From NCBI GenBank assembly GCA_964545045.1, contig CAZJEN010000001.1, forward strand, positions 62,001 through 126,000: DNA of 64,000 bases. Reading direction: 5' to 3'. Numbering within the stretch: position 1 is the first letter of the stretch; the number at the start of each line of letters is the position of its first letter. This DNA is from SIG307 sp964545045. GTDB taxonomy: Bacteria > Bacillota > Clostridia > Lachnospirales > Lachnospiraceae. Position numbers and translations under genes: made by a program. Below, piece after piece: positions 17,565-25,782 of this stretch. The notes under the pieces were generated by a model. The model did no database searches. It saw only the letters and a program-made list of their open reading frames with translations, and had not been told where the DNA came from.

Positions 17565-18953
17565 ATGGATGTGTTAAAACGTGTTCCGGTGCGTGAGCAG
17601 GATGCGGCGGAACGTGCTCATAATTTCAATGAGGTATGTCTCGGTTATTCCATGGAAGAGGCAAAGGCTGAGGCAGACCGTTGCTTAAAGTGTAAAAATC
17701 CGAAGTGTCAGACCGGATGCCCGGTAAATATCGATATTCCGCGTTTTATCGGAAAGGTAAGCGAGGGAGATGTAGAAGGCGCTTATCATGTGATTTCGGA
17801 GTATTCTGCACTTCCGGCAGTGTGCGGTCGTGTTTGTCCGCAGGAGTCCCAGTGTGAAGCGAAGTGTATCCGCGGCATTAAGGGAGAGGCTATTTCCATC
17901 GGTAAGTTGGAACGCTTTGTGGCGGATTATGCCAGAGAGCATGAGCTTCGTCCGGTAGTACAGGCGGAAAAGAAGAATAAAAAGGTAGCAGTCATCGGTT
18001 CCGGTCCGGCAGGCCTTACCTGTGCGGGAGATTTGGCAAAGAACGGTTACGATGTAACAATTTTTGAGGCGCTTCACGAGCCGGGCGGTGTGCTGGTTTA
18101 CGGGATTCCGGAGTTCCGTCTGCCGAAGGATACGGTAGTTAAGAGCGAGATTGAGAATGTAAAAGCGTTAGGCGTTAAGATAGAGACCAATGTGGTTATC
18201 GGAAAGTCCGTGACCGTTGACGAGCTTTTGACGGAAGAGGGCTTTTCTGCGGTATTCGTAGGTTCCGGTGCGGGGCTTCCGAAGTTTATGGGAATTCCGG
18301 GAGAGAATGCCAACGGCGTATTTTCTGCCAATGAGTATTTGACACGTAACAATCTGATGAAGGCATTTACGGATGACCATGATACACCGATTGCAGCAGG
18401 GAAGAAGGTTGCGGTTGTCGGTGGCGGCAACGTGGCTATGGACGCGGCACGTACGGCACTTCGTCTCGGTGCGGAGGTATATATTGTATACCGCCGTGGT
18501 GAGGAGGAACTTCCGGCCCGTGTGGAAGAGGTACATCACGCGAAGGAAGAGGGCGTTATATTCAAGCTGTTGACCAATCCGAAGGAAATCCTGGTGGATG
18601 AAAACGGTTGGGTAAAGGGCATGCGTTGCGTACAGATGGAGCTTGGTGAGCCGGATGCTTCCGGACGTCGCCAGCCGGTAGAAATGCCGGGCTCCGAGTT
18701 TGAACTGGAACTGGATACGGTAATTATGTCTTTGGGCACCAGTCCGAATCCGCTCATTGTTTCTACGACCAAGGGATTGGAAGCAAATCGGAGAGGCTGT
18801 ATTGTGGCAACGGAAGAGAACGGTTGCACCAGCAAGGAAGGAGTATTTGCAGGTGGCGATGCGGTAACAGGTGCGGCAACGGTAATTCTGGCAATGGGGG
18901 CAGGAAAAACAGCGGCAAAGGGAATCGATGCCTACCTTTCCGGAAAAGAATAA
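17565..18953 (+). CDS. gltA: Glutamate synthase small-subunit-like oxidoreductase (NfnB-like)
   Basis: The 462-residue protein has an N-terminal [4Fe-4S] ferredoxin-like domain (CLKCKNPKCQTGCPVNI and CGRVCPQESQCEAKC), then an FAD-binding GSGPAGLTCAGDL and an NADPH-binding VVGGGNVAMDAARTA fold. It is usually annotated as NADPH-dependent glutamate synthase small subunit, but no large GltS subunit is near and the partner upstream is NfnA-like, so electron bifurcation is the better guess. AGGAGAG lies before ATG 17565. Its last 159 codons are within a tandem duplication, but this copy is intact. Confidence 0.88.
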   Translation: MDVLKRVPVREQDAAERAHNFNEVCLGYSMEEAKAEADRCLKCKNPKCQTGCPVNIDIPRFIGKVSEGDVEGAYHVISEYSALPAVCGRVCPQESQCEAKCIRGIKGEAISIGKLERFVADYAREHELRPVVQAEKKNKKVAVIGSGPAGLTCAGDLAKNGYDVTIFEALHEPGGVLVYGIPEFRLPKDTVVKSEIENVKALGVKIETNVVIGKSVTVDELLTEEGFSAVFVGSGAGLPKFMGIPGENANGVFSANEYLTRNNLMKAFTDDHDTPIAAGKKVAVVGGGNVAMDAARTALRLGAEVYIVYRRGEEELPARVEEVHHAKEEGVIFKLLTNPKEILVDENGWVKGMRCVQMELGEPDASGRRQPVEMPGSEFELELDTVIMSLGTSPNPLIVSTTKGLEANRRGCIVATEENGCTSKEGVFAGGDAVTGAATVILAMGAGKTAAKGIDAYLSGKE

Positions 18954-18992
18954 AAGCATACGAACTTAACAAAATAATAAAATACAAATCGG

Positions 18993-19037
18993 AAAGCAGT
19001 CGGAAGCCTTGAAAACAGAGGGATTCGGCTGCTTTTC
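18993..19037 (+). terminator. Terminator of the NfnB-like gene
   Basis: AAAGCAGTCGGAA (18993-19005) pairs with TTCGGCTGCTTTT (19024-19036), with G-U pairs. The same hairpin recurs at 20143-20187 in the second duplicate copy. Confidence 0.7.
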
Positions 19038-19100
19038 CTATTTGTTTTACGTAGGCAGATTGCATAAAGAATGTGGGACAAGTTTGTGAACTATTCCGTA

Positions 19101-19129
19101 TTGCATTATGAATTTGGGTTTGCTAAAAT
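19101..19129 (+). promoter_or_regulatory. Promoter of the truncated DUF5688 copy
   Basis: TTGCAT (19101-19106) and TAAAAT (19124-19129) are separated by 17 bp. A 12-bp perfect palindrome, AAATTCGAATTT (19150-19161), lies just downstream between two ATATCTT direct repeats. The duplicate is at 20251-20279. Confidence 0.6.
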
Positions 19130-19283
19130 TAAATCACAGATATCTTAATAAATTCGAATTTCAAATATCTTTATTCTGTATCGGAATACATTCCATGGAA
19201 CGATTACTGCTGTTATGTTTTATTACGTAGTCAGAAACGTAGGATTGGAGAGGAAATTGCAAAAAAAACAAGAAGAAACGAAG

Positions 19284-19652
19284 ATGGATCGTAAGCGATT
19301 TACAGAGGTGTTATGTGAGATTATTCTTGCGACTCTGGGGGAAGAGTATCATACCGAATTATCCGTGATCCGGAAAAATAACGGAGTGATGAAAGAAGTT
19401 CTATATGTTCGGAAAAAGGAAAGTGAGTGTATGCCTTGCTTTTATGCGGATGAATTGTATGAGTCCTATTGTAACGGAGAAAATGAGGTGGGACTGGCAG
19501 AACATATGGTAAATATCGTCTTGAACGAATGTGAGGTTGTCAGGCGGGAAGTGCAGAAATACCTGACAAAGGAATGGATATCGGAACACCTTTTTCTGCG
19601 TTTGGTGCAAATTGAGAAAAACAGAGGTATATATTGTATACCGCCGTGGTGA
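19284..19652 (+). pseudogene. DUF5688 gene, 5' fragment made by the duplication
   Basis: The first 114 codons equal the start of the intact gene at 20434. The frame then crosses the duplication junction at 19624-19626 and reads about eight foreign codons (GIYCIPPW) to a stop at 19652. It retains the promoter and may be expressed as a truncated protein. Confidence 0.85.
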
Positions 19653-20103
19653 GGAGGAACTTCCGGCCCGTGTGGAAGAGGTACATCACGCGAAGGAAGA
19701 GGGCGTTATATTCAAGCTGTTGACCAATCCGAAGGAAATCCTGGTGGATGAAAACGGTTGGGTAAAGGGCATGCGTTGCGTACAGATGGAGCTTGGTGAG
19801 CCGGATGCTTCCGGACGTCGCCAGCCGGTAGAAATGCCGGGCTCCGAGTTTGAACTGGAACTGGATACGGTAATTATGTCTTTGGGCACCAGTCCGAATC
19901 CGCTCATTGTTTCTACGACCAAGGGATTGGAAGCAAATCGGAGAGGCTGTATTGTGGCAACGGAAGAGAACGGTTGCACCAGCAAGGAAGGAGTATTTGC
20001 AGGTGGCGATGCGGTAACAGGTGCGGCAACGGTAATTCTGGCAATGGGGGCAGGAAAAACAGCGGCAAAGGGAATCGATGCCTACCTTTCCGGAAAAGAA
20101 TAA
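19624..20103 (+). pseudogene. NfnB-like gene, 3' fragment made by the duplication
   Basis: This repeats codons for residues about 304-462 of the gene at 17565. It lacks the iron-sulfur domain and most of the flavin domain. The frame could start at TTG 19612, but no ribosome site is seen there. Confidence 0.9.
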
Positions 20104-20142
20104 AAGCATACGAACTTAACAAAATAATAAAATACAAATCGG

Positions 20143-20187
20143 AAAGCAGTCGGAAGCCTTGAAAACAGAGGGATTCGGCTGCTTTTC
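20143..20187 (+). terminator. Second copy of the NfnB-like terminator
   Basis: This is identical to the hairpin at 18993-19037. Confidence 0.7.
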
Positions 20188-20250
20188 CTATTTGTTTTAC
20201 GTAGGCAGATTGCATAAAGAATGTGGGACAAGTTTGTGAACTATTCCGTA

Positions 20251-20279
20251 TTGCATTATGAATTTGGGTTTGCTAAAAT
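20251..20279 (+). promoter_or_regulatory. Promoter of the intact DUF5688 gene
   Basis: TTGCAT and TAAAAT are separated by 17 bp, identical to 19101-19129. Confidence 0.6.
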
Positions 20280-20433
20280 TAAATCACAGATATCTTAATA
20301 AATTCGAATTTCAAATATCTTTATTCTGTATCGGAATACATTCCATGGAACGATTACTGCTGTTATGTTTTATTACGTAGTCAGAAACGTAGGATTGGAG
20401 AGGAAATTGCAAAAAAAACAAGAAGAAACGAAG

Positions 20434-21357
20434 ATGGATCGTAAGCGATTTACAGAGGTGTTATGTGAGATTATTCTTGCGACTCTGGGGGAAGAGTATC
20501 ATACCGAATTATCCGTGATCCGGAAAAATAACGGAGTGATGAAAGAAGTTCTATATGTTCGGAAAAAGGAAAGTGAGTGTATGCCTTGCTTTTATGCGGA
20601 TGAATTGTATGAGTCCTATTGTAACGGAGAAAATGAGGTGGGACTGGCAGAACATATGGTAAATATCGTCTTGAACGAATGTGAGGTTGTCAGGCGGGAA
20701 GTGCAGAAATACCTGACAAAGGAATGGATATCGGAACACCTTTTTCTGCGTTTGGTGCAAATTGAGAAAAACAGAGAATGGTTGGAGAATGCGGTATATG
20801 TGACTTATCTTGATTTGGCGGCAGTGGTGTATGTGCTGACAGAGGATGATGAGACCGGTGTGAAGAGCTTTCTCTTGCCGAAGCGTGAATGGGATATGTT
20901 GGGGGTAGGAACACCTGAAGAATACTTTACCAAGCTTGTGGAAAATACCGCACGCTTATTTCCGGATAAGCTGTGGGGGATAGAAACAATCACGGAGGAG
21001 GATGAAGAGGCGCGATACAATGTCTACAAATTGGCAGAGGCATCAGGGGAAGTAATGTGTGACGACCGTTTGTATGTGCTGTCGAATCACAGAAAGATTA
21101 ACGGTGCGGCGGCAATGCTGTATCCGAAGCTTTTAGAAAAAATATATAAAGGATTTTCGGGAAACTTTTTTGTGATTCCCAGCAGTGTTCATGAGGTACT
21201 GCTGATAAAGGAGACGGAAGAGGAGGAGGAAGAGTTTTTGAATCGTATGGTCAGGGAGGTAAATGAGAGTCAGGTGGAACCGGAGGAGGTATTATCCGAT
21301 CATGTGTATTATTATTCGGTTGAAAGAGGATTGTGTATAAGCAGGGAGATATCGTAG
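20434..21357 (+). CDS. DUF5688 family protein
   Basis: The protein is about 307 residues from MDRKRFTEVL. It is a soluble, acidic protein with the DUF5688 layout (YVTYLDLAAVVYVLTED, then the late segment GNFFVIPSSVHEVLLIKE). Such proteins are frequent in Lachnospiraceae, often in several copies, with unknown function. The start is uncertain: ATG 20434 fits family N-termini, TTG 20407 has a better ribosome site (GGAGAGG), and ATG 20365 has none. Its 5' part is the second duplicate copy. Confidence 0.8.
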   Translation: MDRKRFTEVLCEIILATLGEEYHTELSVIRKNNGVMKEVLYVRKKESECMPCFYADELYESYCNGENEVGLAEHMVNIVLNECEVVRREVQKYLTKEWISEHLFLRLVQIEKNREWLENAVYVTYLDLAAVVYVLTEDDETGVKSFLLPKREWDMLGVGTPEEYFTKLVENTARLFPDKLWGIETITEEDEEARYNVYKLAEASGEVMCDDRLYVLSNHRKINGAAAMLYPKLLEKIYKGFSGNFFVIPSSVHEVLLIKETEEEEEEFLNRMVREVNESQVEPEEVLSDHVYYYSVERGLCISREIS

Positions 21358-21395
21358 TTGCAAGCTGACCACTGTATAGAAGATTTATAGAAAAG

Positions 21396-21428
21396 CGGCA
21401 CCTATCGTGTTGTACGCGATAGGTGCCG
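21396..21428 (-). terminator. Terminator of the 21441 gene
   Basis: CGGCACCTATCG and CGATAGGTGCCG form a perfect 12-bp stem around a 9-nt loop. The T tract (GCTTTTCT) is on the minus-strand side. Confidence 0.8.
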
Positions 21429-21440
21429 GAATATACGGGA

Positions 21441-22541
21441 TTATTCGTCGGCGGATGCGTTGGATAACAGTAATTGATAGAAATCCTTTAGGTCATCGTC
21501 CGATAATAAGGCTTCCTGCATCTTTTCGTTGGTTTCTTTTGCGAGAGCCTGAATTTCGTCACTTTGGATAACTGCCGCGCAATAGGCGTCCGTATCCAAT
21601 GCAGTTATACCCAAATATACGGAAGGGATTCCGGTGCTCGGGTTCAAAGAAATGTAATAGGACTCCATGCAAGGTGCAGGGGTATCCGAAAATACGATTT
21701 TTTCTTTGTGTGTTACAAATACGATATAATCAAACTCATTGATGCCCGGATATAAGAGAAATTCGTAATCCGAAAAGGATTCCGTAACGGAATATCTGGA
21801 AGCAATATAGTCCAGATTTAAATAATCGGAATCGGTAACACATTGCTTCAGCAACGTCTCGTTCACGGTCAGACAAGCAGTGTGATAACGGCGGATGAGG
21901 GAGCTGATAGCAAGCTCCAGTACGTTTTCGGACCGACGGGCTTCCGCAAAAGCAGACATTGTCTTTGAAGAAAGCGGTACGGTCTGAATCCGGAAGGTGC
22001 CGTCAGCAAGGCGCTTTACGTAATACTCGGAAAACTGCGGAACAGAAACCTGTAAATCCTTGTAATAAAGGGAATAGGAGGCGTATACAATAGAGAATAT
22101 ACCGTCGATTCCCGGTTTGGAATACAGTTTAATGTCTTCTACCTTGGAAACATTTTTGGAATTGTTTTCCATCAGCGTTGTATTCAATAAGGAGGCATCG
22201 GTAACCAGTGCGGATACTGCCTCGTAATCATTTGCGTAGTAAGAAGTTATGTATGAGGTAACTACATCTGCTGCTCCCGAAAGCGTAGCGGTTAACTCTC
22301 CCGTCAGGAGTTTGTGATGCTCGATTTCCGGTGTCGGTGTCGGAGCAGGAGTGGAAGTTGGTGCCGGTGTAGATGTCGGAACCGATTCAACTGTCGGAGA
22401 ACACGTTACTGTCGGTGCTGCGGTAGCTGTCGGTGTAGCTTTTGTATCGGTAGCTGCCGGGTACTGTGGGTACAATAAAAAGGAGAGTCCGAGAACTAAA
22501 GCCGAACTACATATAGCAGTCATACATCGTTTAAATTTCAT
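21441..22541 (-). CDS. Secreted protein with Thr/Pro-rich linker
   Basis: The 366-residue protein has a signal peptide (MKFKR, then a hydrophobic core to about residue 25). A low-complexity Thr/Pro/Ala linker follows (about residues 33-72), then a globular C-terminal region of about 290 residues. The region contains AADVVTSYITSYYANDYEAVSALVTD, an NTF2-like or SnoaL-like start, and appears to be two similar halves. There is no lipobox or sortase signal. It is probably an extracellular, wall-spanning domain protein. Function unknown. Confidence 0.65.
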   Translation of the reverse strand: MKFKRCMTAICSSALVLGLSFLLYPQYPAATDTKATPTATAAPTVTCSPTVESVPTSTPAPTSTPAPTPTPEIEHHKLLTGELTATLSGAADVVTSYITSYYANDYEAVSALVTDASLLNTTLMENNSKNVSKVEDIKLYSKPGIDGIFSIVYASYSLYYKDLQVSVPQFSEYYVKRLADGTFRIQTVPLSSKTMSAFAEARRSENVLELAISSLIRRYHTACLTVNETLLKQCVTDSDYLNLDYIASRYSVTESFSDYEFLLYPGINEFDYIVFVTHKEKIVFSDTPAPCMESYYISLNPSTGIPSVYLGITALDTDAYCAAVIQSDEIQALAKETNEKMQEALLSDDDLKDFYQLLLSNASADE

Positions 22542-22577
22542 AGGGGCTCCTCCTTTGCTTTTTTACAACCATCTTCT

Positions 22578-22606
22578 ATCATACCAAAAAAATTGGAGAA
22601 AATCAA
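22578..22606 (-). promoter_or_regulatory. Promoter of the secreted protein gene
   Basis: On the minus strand TTGATT (22606-22601) and TATGAT (22583-22578) are separated by 17 bp. It is back-to-back with the tRNA promoter. Confidence 0.65.
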
Positions 22607-22616
22607 CTGTTTCTAC

Positions 22617-22645
22617 TTGACCAATTGTAGTTAATTGGATATAAT
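22617..22645 (+). promoter_or_regulatory. Promoter of tRNA-Arg
   Basis: TTGACC (22617-22622) and TATAAT (22640-22645) are separated by 17 bp, with the tRNA beginning 10 bp later. Confidence 0.8.
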
Positions 22646-22654
22646 ATCAGTATT

Positions 22655-22728
22655 GCATCTGTAGCTCAGTGGATAGAGCAATGGTTTCCGGAACCATGTT
22701 AGCGGGGGTTCGAGTCCCTTCAGATGCA
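22655..22728 (+). tRNA. tRNA-Arg (anticodon CCG)
   Basis: The 74-nt cloverleaf has acceptor GCATCTG pairing with CAGATGC, D-arm GCTCAGTGGATAGAGC, and anticodon stem ATGGT/ACCAT with loop TTCCGGA, giving anticodon CCG. The T-arm is GGGGGTTCGAGTCCCTT. It decodes CGG arginine codons. The 3' CCA is not encoded, so it must be added enzymatically. A T-rich tract follows directly. Confidence 0.93.
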
Positions 22729-22780
22729 TTTTTTCTTTATTAAGTACAGCGTTTTGCCGGGAGGGCAGTGCGTTTTTTTG

Positions 22781-22815
22781 AGCTTTCCTGTGGGTAGAAT
22801 GCAGGGAGGCTTTTT
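22781..22815 (+). terminator. Possible terminator between tRNA and rluF
   Basis: AGCTTTCCTG (22781-22790) pairs with CAGGGAGGCT (22802-22811) using two G-U pairs and is followed by TTTT. It could alternatively be a leader hairpin of the next gene. Confidence 0.45.
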
Positions 22816-22834
22816 AGTTTTTAGGAGGAAGATG

Positions 22835-23734
22835 ATGAAGGCAAAAAAATTTGCAGCGGATGAAGTGGCTGAAGGCGTAAGAATTAATAAGTATCTGGCG
22901 GATGCGGGAGTTTGTTCCAGACGTGCCGCAGACGGTTTTATTGAAGAAGGCAAGGTGTTTATCGACGGAGAACGTGCAGTCATGGGAAGTCGGGTGCTTC
23001 CGGGACAGACTGTAGTCTTTAACGGAAAAGAGTTAAAGAAGGAAGAGGATTTGGTTCTTCTGGCCCTGAATAAACCGAGAGGAATCGTTTGTACCAGTGA
23101 CAAGAGAGAGCCGGATAATGTGGTGGATTTTGTGAACTACGGAAAGCGTATTTACCCAATCGGACGTTTAGACAAGGATTCGGAAGGATTGCTTCTTTTG
23201 ACCAACGACGGTGATATCGTAAATAAGATTTTACGTGCCGGAAATTATCACGAGAAGGAATATATCGTAAAAGTAAATAAGATGATTACCAAGGATTTTT
23301 TGCAGGGCATGGCAGGCGGTGTGCCGATTCTGGATACCGTGACCAGACCGTGTAAGATTGAAGCTTTGGATAAGTATCGTTTTAAGGTAATCCTGACCCA
23401 GGGATTGAATCGTCAGATTCGTCGTATGTGTGAGTATTTCGGATATCGCGTGGTACACTTACAGAGAGTTCGTATCATGAATATCCGTCTGGGACATTTG
23501 AAGCTGGGAGATTATCGTAAGCTGACCCCGCAAGAGCTTTCGGAGTTACAGAGTCTGATTCAGAAGTCTTCCAATACACCGGTACTTCATGATAAGTCCA
23601 AGAGTGAAGGCAGTGTAACCTATGCGATTCCGAAGGAAAAGAAGGCAGGAGAGTCAGGAGGACGTACGGAACGGGAAAAGCCTGTCAGGACGGGAACCGA
23701 ACGAAGGGGAACGAACAGTTACCGAAAGGTATAA
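22835..23734 (+). CDS. rluF: rRNA pseudouridine synthase, RluF-like
   Basis: The roughly 299-residue protein has an S4 RNA-binding domain (INKYLADAGVCSRRAADGFIEEGKVFIDG) followed by a pseudouridine synthase domain with the catalytic Asp in GRLDKDSEGLLLLTNDG and the family segment QGLNRQIRRMCEYFGYRV. The pattern fits RluF, which modifies 23S rRNA (U2604 in E. coli numbering). The tail is polar and basic. AGGAGG at 22823-22828 supports ATG 22835 (ATG 22832 is also possible). Confidence 0.88.
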   Translation: MKAKKFAADEVAEGVRINKYLADAGVCSRRAADGFIEEGKVFIDGERAVMGSRVLPGQTVVFNGKELKKEEDLVLLALNKPRGIVCTSDKREPDNVVDFVNYGKRIYPIGRLDKDSEGLLLLTNDGDIVNKILRAGNYHEKEYIVKVNKMITKDFLQGMAGGVPILDTVTRPCKIEALDKYRFKVILTQGLNRQIRRMCEYFGYRVVHLQRVRIMNIRLGHLKLGDYRKLTPQELSELQSLIQKSSNTPVLHDKSKSEGSVTYAIPKEKKAGESGGRTEREKPVRTGTERRGTNSYRKV

Positions 23735-23810
23735 TAGGAGTGAACTACAGCATGTGCGGCAGGCAGATGTTTAGACAGGGGAACGGCAGTCAAAAAGGAG
23801 GGCGGTTGCT

Positions 23811-25781
23811 ATGGGTGAATCAAAACAGATGGAACGTATGCGTGAGCTGCATCGGATTTTAAAAGAGGCGGCAAAGGCATATTATCAGGATAGTTCCGAA
23901 ATTATGAGCAATTACGAATATGATGCTTTGTATGATGAATTGGTGGAACTGGAGAAGGAAACCGGTATTGTACTGGCGGACAGCCCGACGGTAAAGGTAG
24001 GCTATGAAATTGTCAGCGAGCTTCCGAAGGAGGCTCATGCCGCACCGATGCTGTCTTTGGATAAGACAAAGGACAGAGAATCTCTTGCGGATTGGCTGCA
24101 GGGAAGAGCCGGTGTGCTTTCCTGGAAGCTTGATGGCCTTACCAATGTGCTTACCTATGAAAACGGTGAATTGGTGAAGGGTGTCACCCGTGGAAACGGT
24201 GAAATCGGAGAAATTATTACAAATAACGTAAAAGTATATAAAAATGTGCCGCTTACGATTCCGTATAAGGGAAAGTTAACGGTACGAGGCGAAGCAATCA
24301 TTACCTATTCCGAGTTTGAACGGATTAACGGGGAGATTGCAGAAGCGGAGGCTAAGTACAAGAATCCGCGCAACCTTTGCAGCGGTACGGTACGTCAGTT
24401 AAATAACGAGATTACGGCACAGAGAAATGTTTTGTTCTATGCATATACGTTGGTAACTTCTGAGGAGGATTTGAAATTTTCCACCAGAAGCGAGCAGATG
24501 GATTTTCTTGCGAAACAGGGATTTACTTGTGTGGAGCATGTTCTCGTGACGCCGGAGACAGTTGTAGAACAAATCGGTAACATGGAAACAAAGCTCCCGG
24601 AAAACGATTTTCCGTCGGATGGTCTGGTGCTTACCTTTGATGATATTTCTTTTGCGAACAGTCTTGGAAGAACTGCGAAGTTCCCGCGGGATTCCATTGC
24701 ATTTAAATGGGCGGACGAGATTGCGGACACGGAGCTTCTTGAAATTGAGTGGAGCGCATCCAGAACCGGTCTCATTAATCCGGTGGCAATTTTTGCTCCG
24801 ATAGAACTGGAGGGAACTACCGTATCCCGTGCCAGCATTCACAATGTCAGCATTATGGAGAGCCTTGCTCTCGGTATCGGAGATACGGTACAGGTGTATA
24901 AGGCCAATATGATTATTCCGCAGATTGCGGCCAATCTCACAAAGAGCGGTACCGCAAAGCCGCCGGTATGTTGTCCGGTATGCGGAGAGCAGACAAGCCT
25001 TAAGACAGAAAACGAAGTGAAGTCTCTGTATTGTGTGAACCCGGAGTGCCCGGCGAAGAAGGTAAAGTCCATTGCCCACTTTGTAACCAGAGATGCCATG
25101 AACATTGAAGGTTTGTCGGAGGCCACCATCGAGAAGTTCTTAAACGAAAAGATTATTACAAAGGCGGCGGATTTGTTCCGACTTCCTGACCATAAAGATA
25201 CCATTACCGCTATGGAAGGCTTCGGAGAAAAGTCCTACGCAAATCTTATTGCTTCCGTGGAGGCAGCAAAGATCGTAACCCCGGCGAGATTTTTGTATGC
25301 ACTCGGTGTGCCGAATATCGGGGTATCCACCGCAAAGGTGATTTGTCGGTCCTTTGAAGAGGATTTGCAGCGTGTCATGAACGCTACGGTAGAGGAGCTG
25401 GTAACGGTAGAGGGTATCGGTGAAGTCATTGCGGAGGCTTTTGTGGAGTATTTTGCTACGGAGAAGAACCGGGTGGAAGCGGAAGAACTGCTTTCTCTTG
25501 TAACCTTAGAACGTCCGGCAGCAACTCTGGAATCGGCGATAGCCGGAAAGACCTTTGTAATTACCGGAAAGGTCTTTCAGTTTGATGGGCGTTCCGCGCT
25601 GAAAGCTTTTATCGAGGAACGAGGCGGTAAGGTGGCCGGCAGTGTATCCGCAAAGACCGATTATTTGATTAACAATGATTCGACATCCCAGTCGTCGAAA
25701 AATAAAACAGCAAGAGAATTAAATGTACCTGTCATTACGGAAGAGGAATTCTTAGCATTGGCGGGAGGAAAGGAAGAATAA
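23811..25781 (+). CDS. ligA: NAD-dependent DNA ligase LigA
   Basis: The 656-residue protein has the LigA order: Ia domain with YDALYDELVELE, adenylation domain with nucleophile Lys106 in SWKLDGLT, OB-fold, a four-cysteine zinc finger (CCPVCGE and CVNPECPAKK), helix-hairpin-helix repeats (EGFGEKS, LGVPNIG, VEGIGEV), and a C-terminal BRCT domain. It seals nicks using NAD. Core motifs differ from the common form (KLDGLT for KIDGLA, TRGNG for TRGDG, NPRNLCSG for NPRNAAAG). AGGAGG precedes ATG. metA starts 1 bp after its stop. Confidence 0.93.
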   Translation: MGESKQMERMRELHRILKEAAKAYYQDSSEIMSNYEYDALYDELVELEKETGIVLADSPTVKVGYEIVSELPKEAHAAPMLSLDKTKDRESLADWLQGRAGVLSWKLDGLTNVLTYENGELVKGVTRGNGEIGEIITNNVKVYKNVPLTIPYKGKLTVRGEAIITYSEFERINGEIAEAEAKYKNPRNLCSGTVRQLNNEITAQRNVLFYAYTLVTSEEDLKFSTRSEQMDFLAKQGFTCVEHVLVTPETVVEQIGNMETKLPENDFPSDGLVLTFDDISFANSLGRTAKFPRDSIAFKWADEIADTELLEIEWSASRTGLINPVAIFAPIELEGTTVSRASIHNVSIMESLALGIGDTVQVYKANMIIPQIAANLTKSGTAKPPVCCPVCGEQTSLKTENEVKSLYCVNPECPAKKVKSIAHFVTRDAMNIEGLSEATIEKFLNEKIITKAADLFRLPDHKDTITAMEGFGEKSYANLIASVEAAKIVTPARFLYALGVPNIGVSTAKVICRSFEEDLQRVMNATVEELVTVEGIGEVIAEAFVEYFATEKNRVEAEELLSLVTLERPAATLESAIAGKTFVITGKVFQFDGRSALKAFIEERGGKVAGSVSAKTDYLINNDSTSQSSKNKTARELNVPVITEEEFLALAGGKEE

Positions 25782-25782
25782 T

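Larger units (their letters stand above)
18474..19623 (+). repeat. Tandem duplication, copy 1 (1,150 bp)
   Basis: Bases 18474-19626 reappear at 19624-20776 with no difference found on line-by-line reading. The offset is 1,150 bp and the copies share a 3-bp GAG at the junction. This copy holds the 3' part of the NfnB-like gene, its terminator, the next promoter and the 5' part of the DUF5688 gene. Confidence 0.95.
19624..20776 (+). repeat. Tandem duplication, copy 2
   Basis: This is the second copy of the 1,150-bp unit, counting the 3-bp GAG at its end (20774-20776). Beyond it the DUF5688 gene continues uninterrupted, so the duplication has preserved one full version of both genes. Confidence 0.95.

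Noticed and set aside
18168..18959. 263-codon minus-strand frame over the NfnB-like gene
   Set aside because: It is the complement of a well-supported gene with clear motifs and has no ribosome site or family resemblance; the second duplicate copy repeats it.
18474..20776. Insertion sequence or transposon explaining the duplicated DNA
   Set aside because: No transposase, terminal inverted repeat or target-site duplication; the unit is ordinary host genes joined at a 3-bp microhomology.
22330..22450. Short GT-rich DNA repeats, possible CRISPR-like or regulatory array
   Set aside because: They encode the Thr/Pro linker of the secreted protein on the minus strand, and have no equal spacers.
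24399..25079. 226-codon minus-strand frame inside ligA
   Set aside because: Shadow of a conserved gene, rich in His, Cys and Arg, with no start signal.
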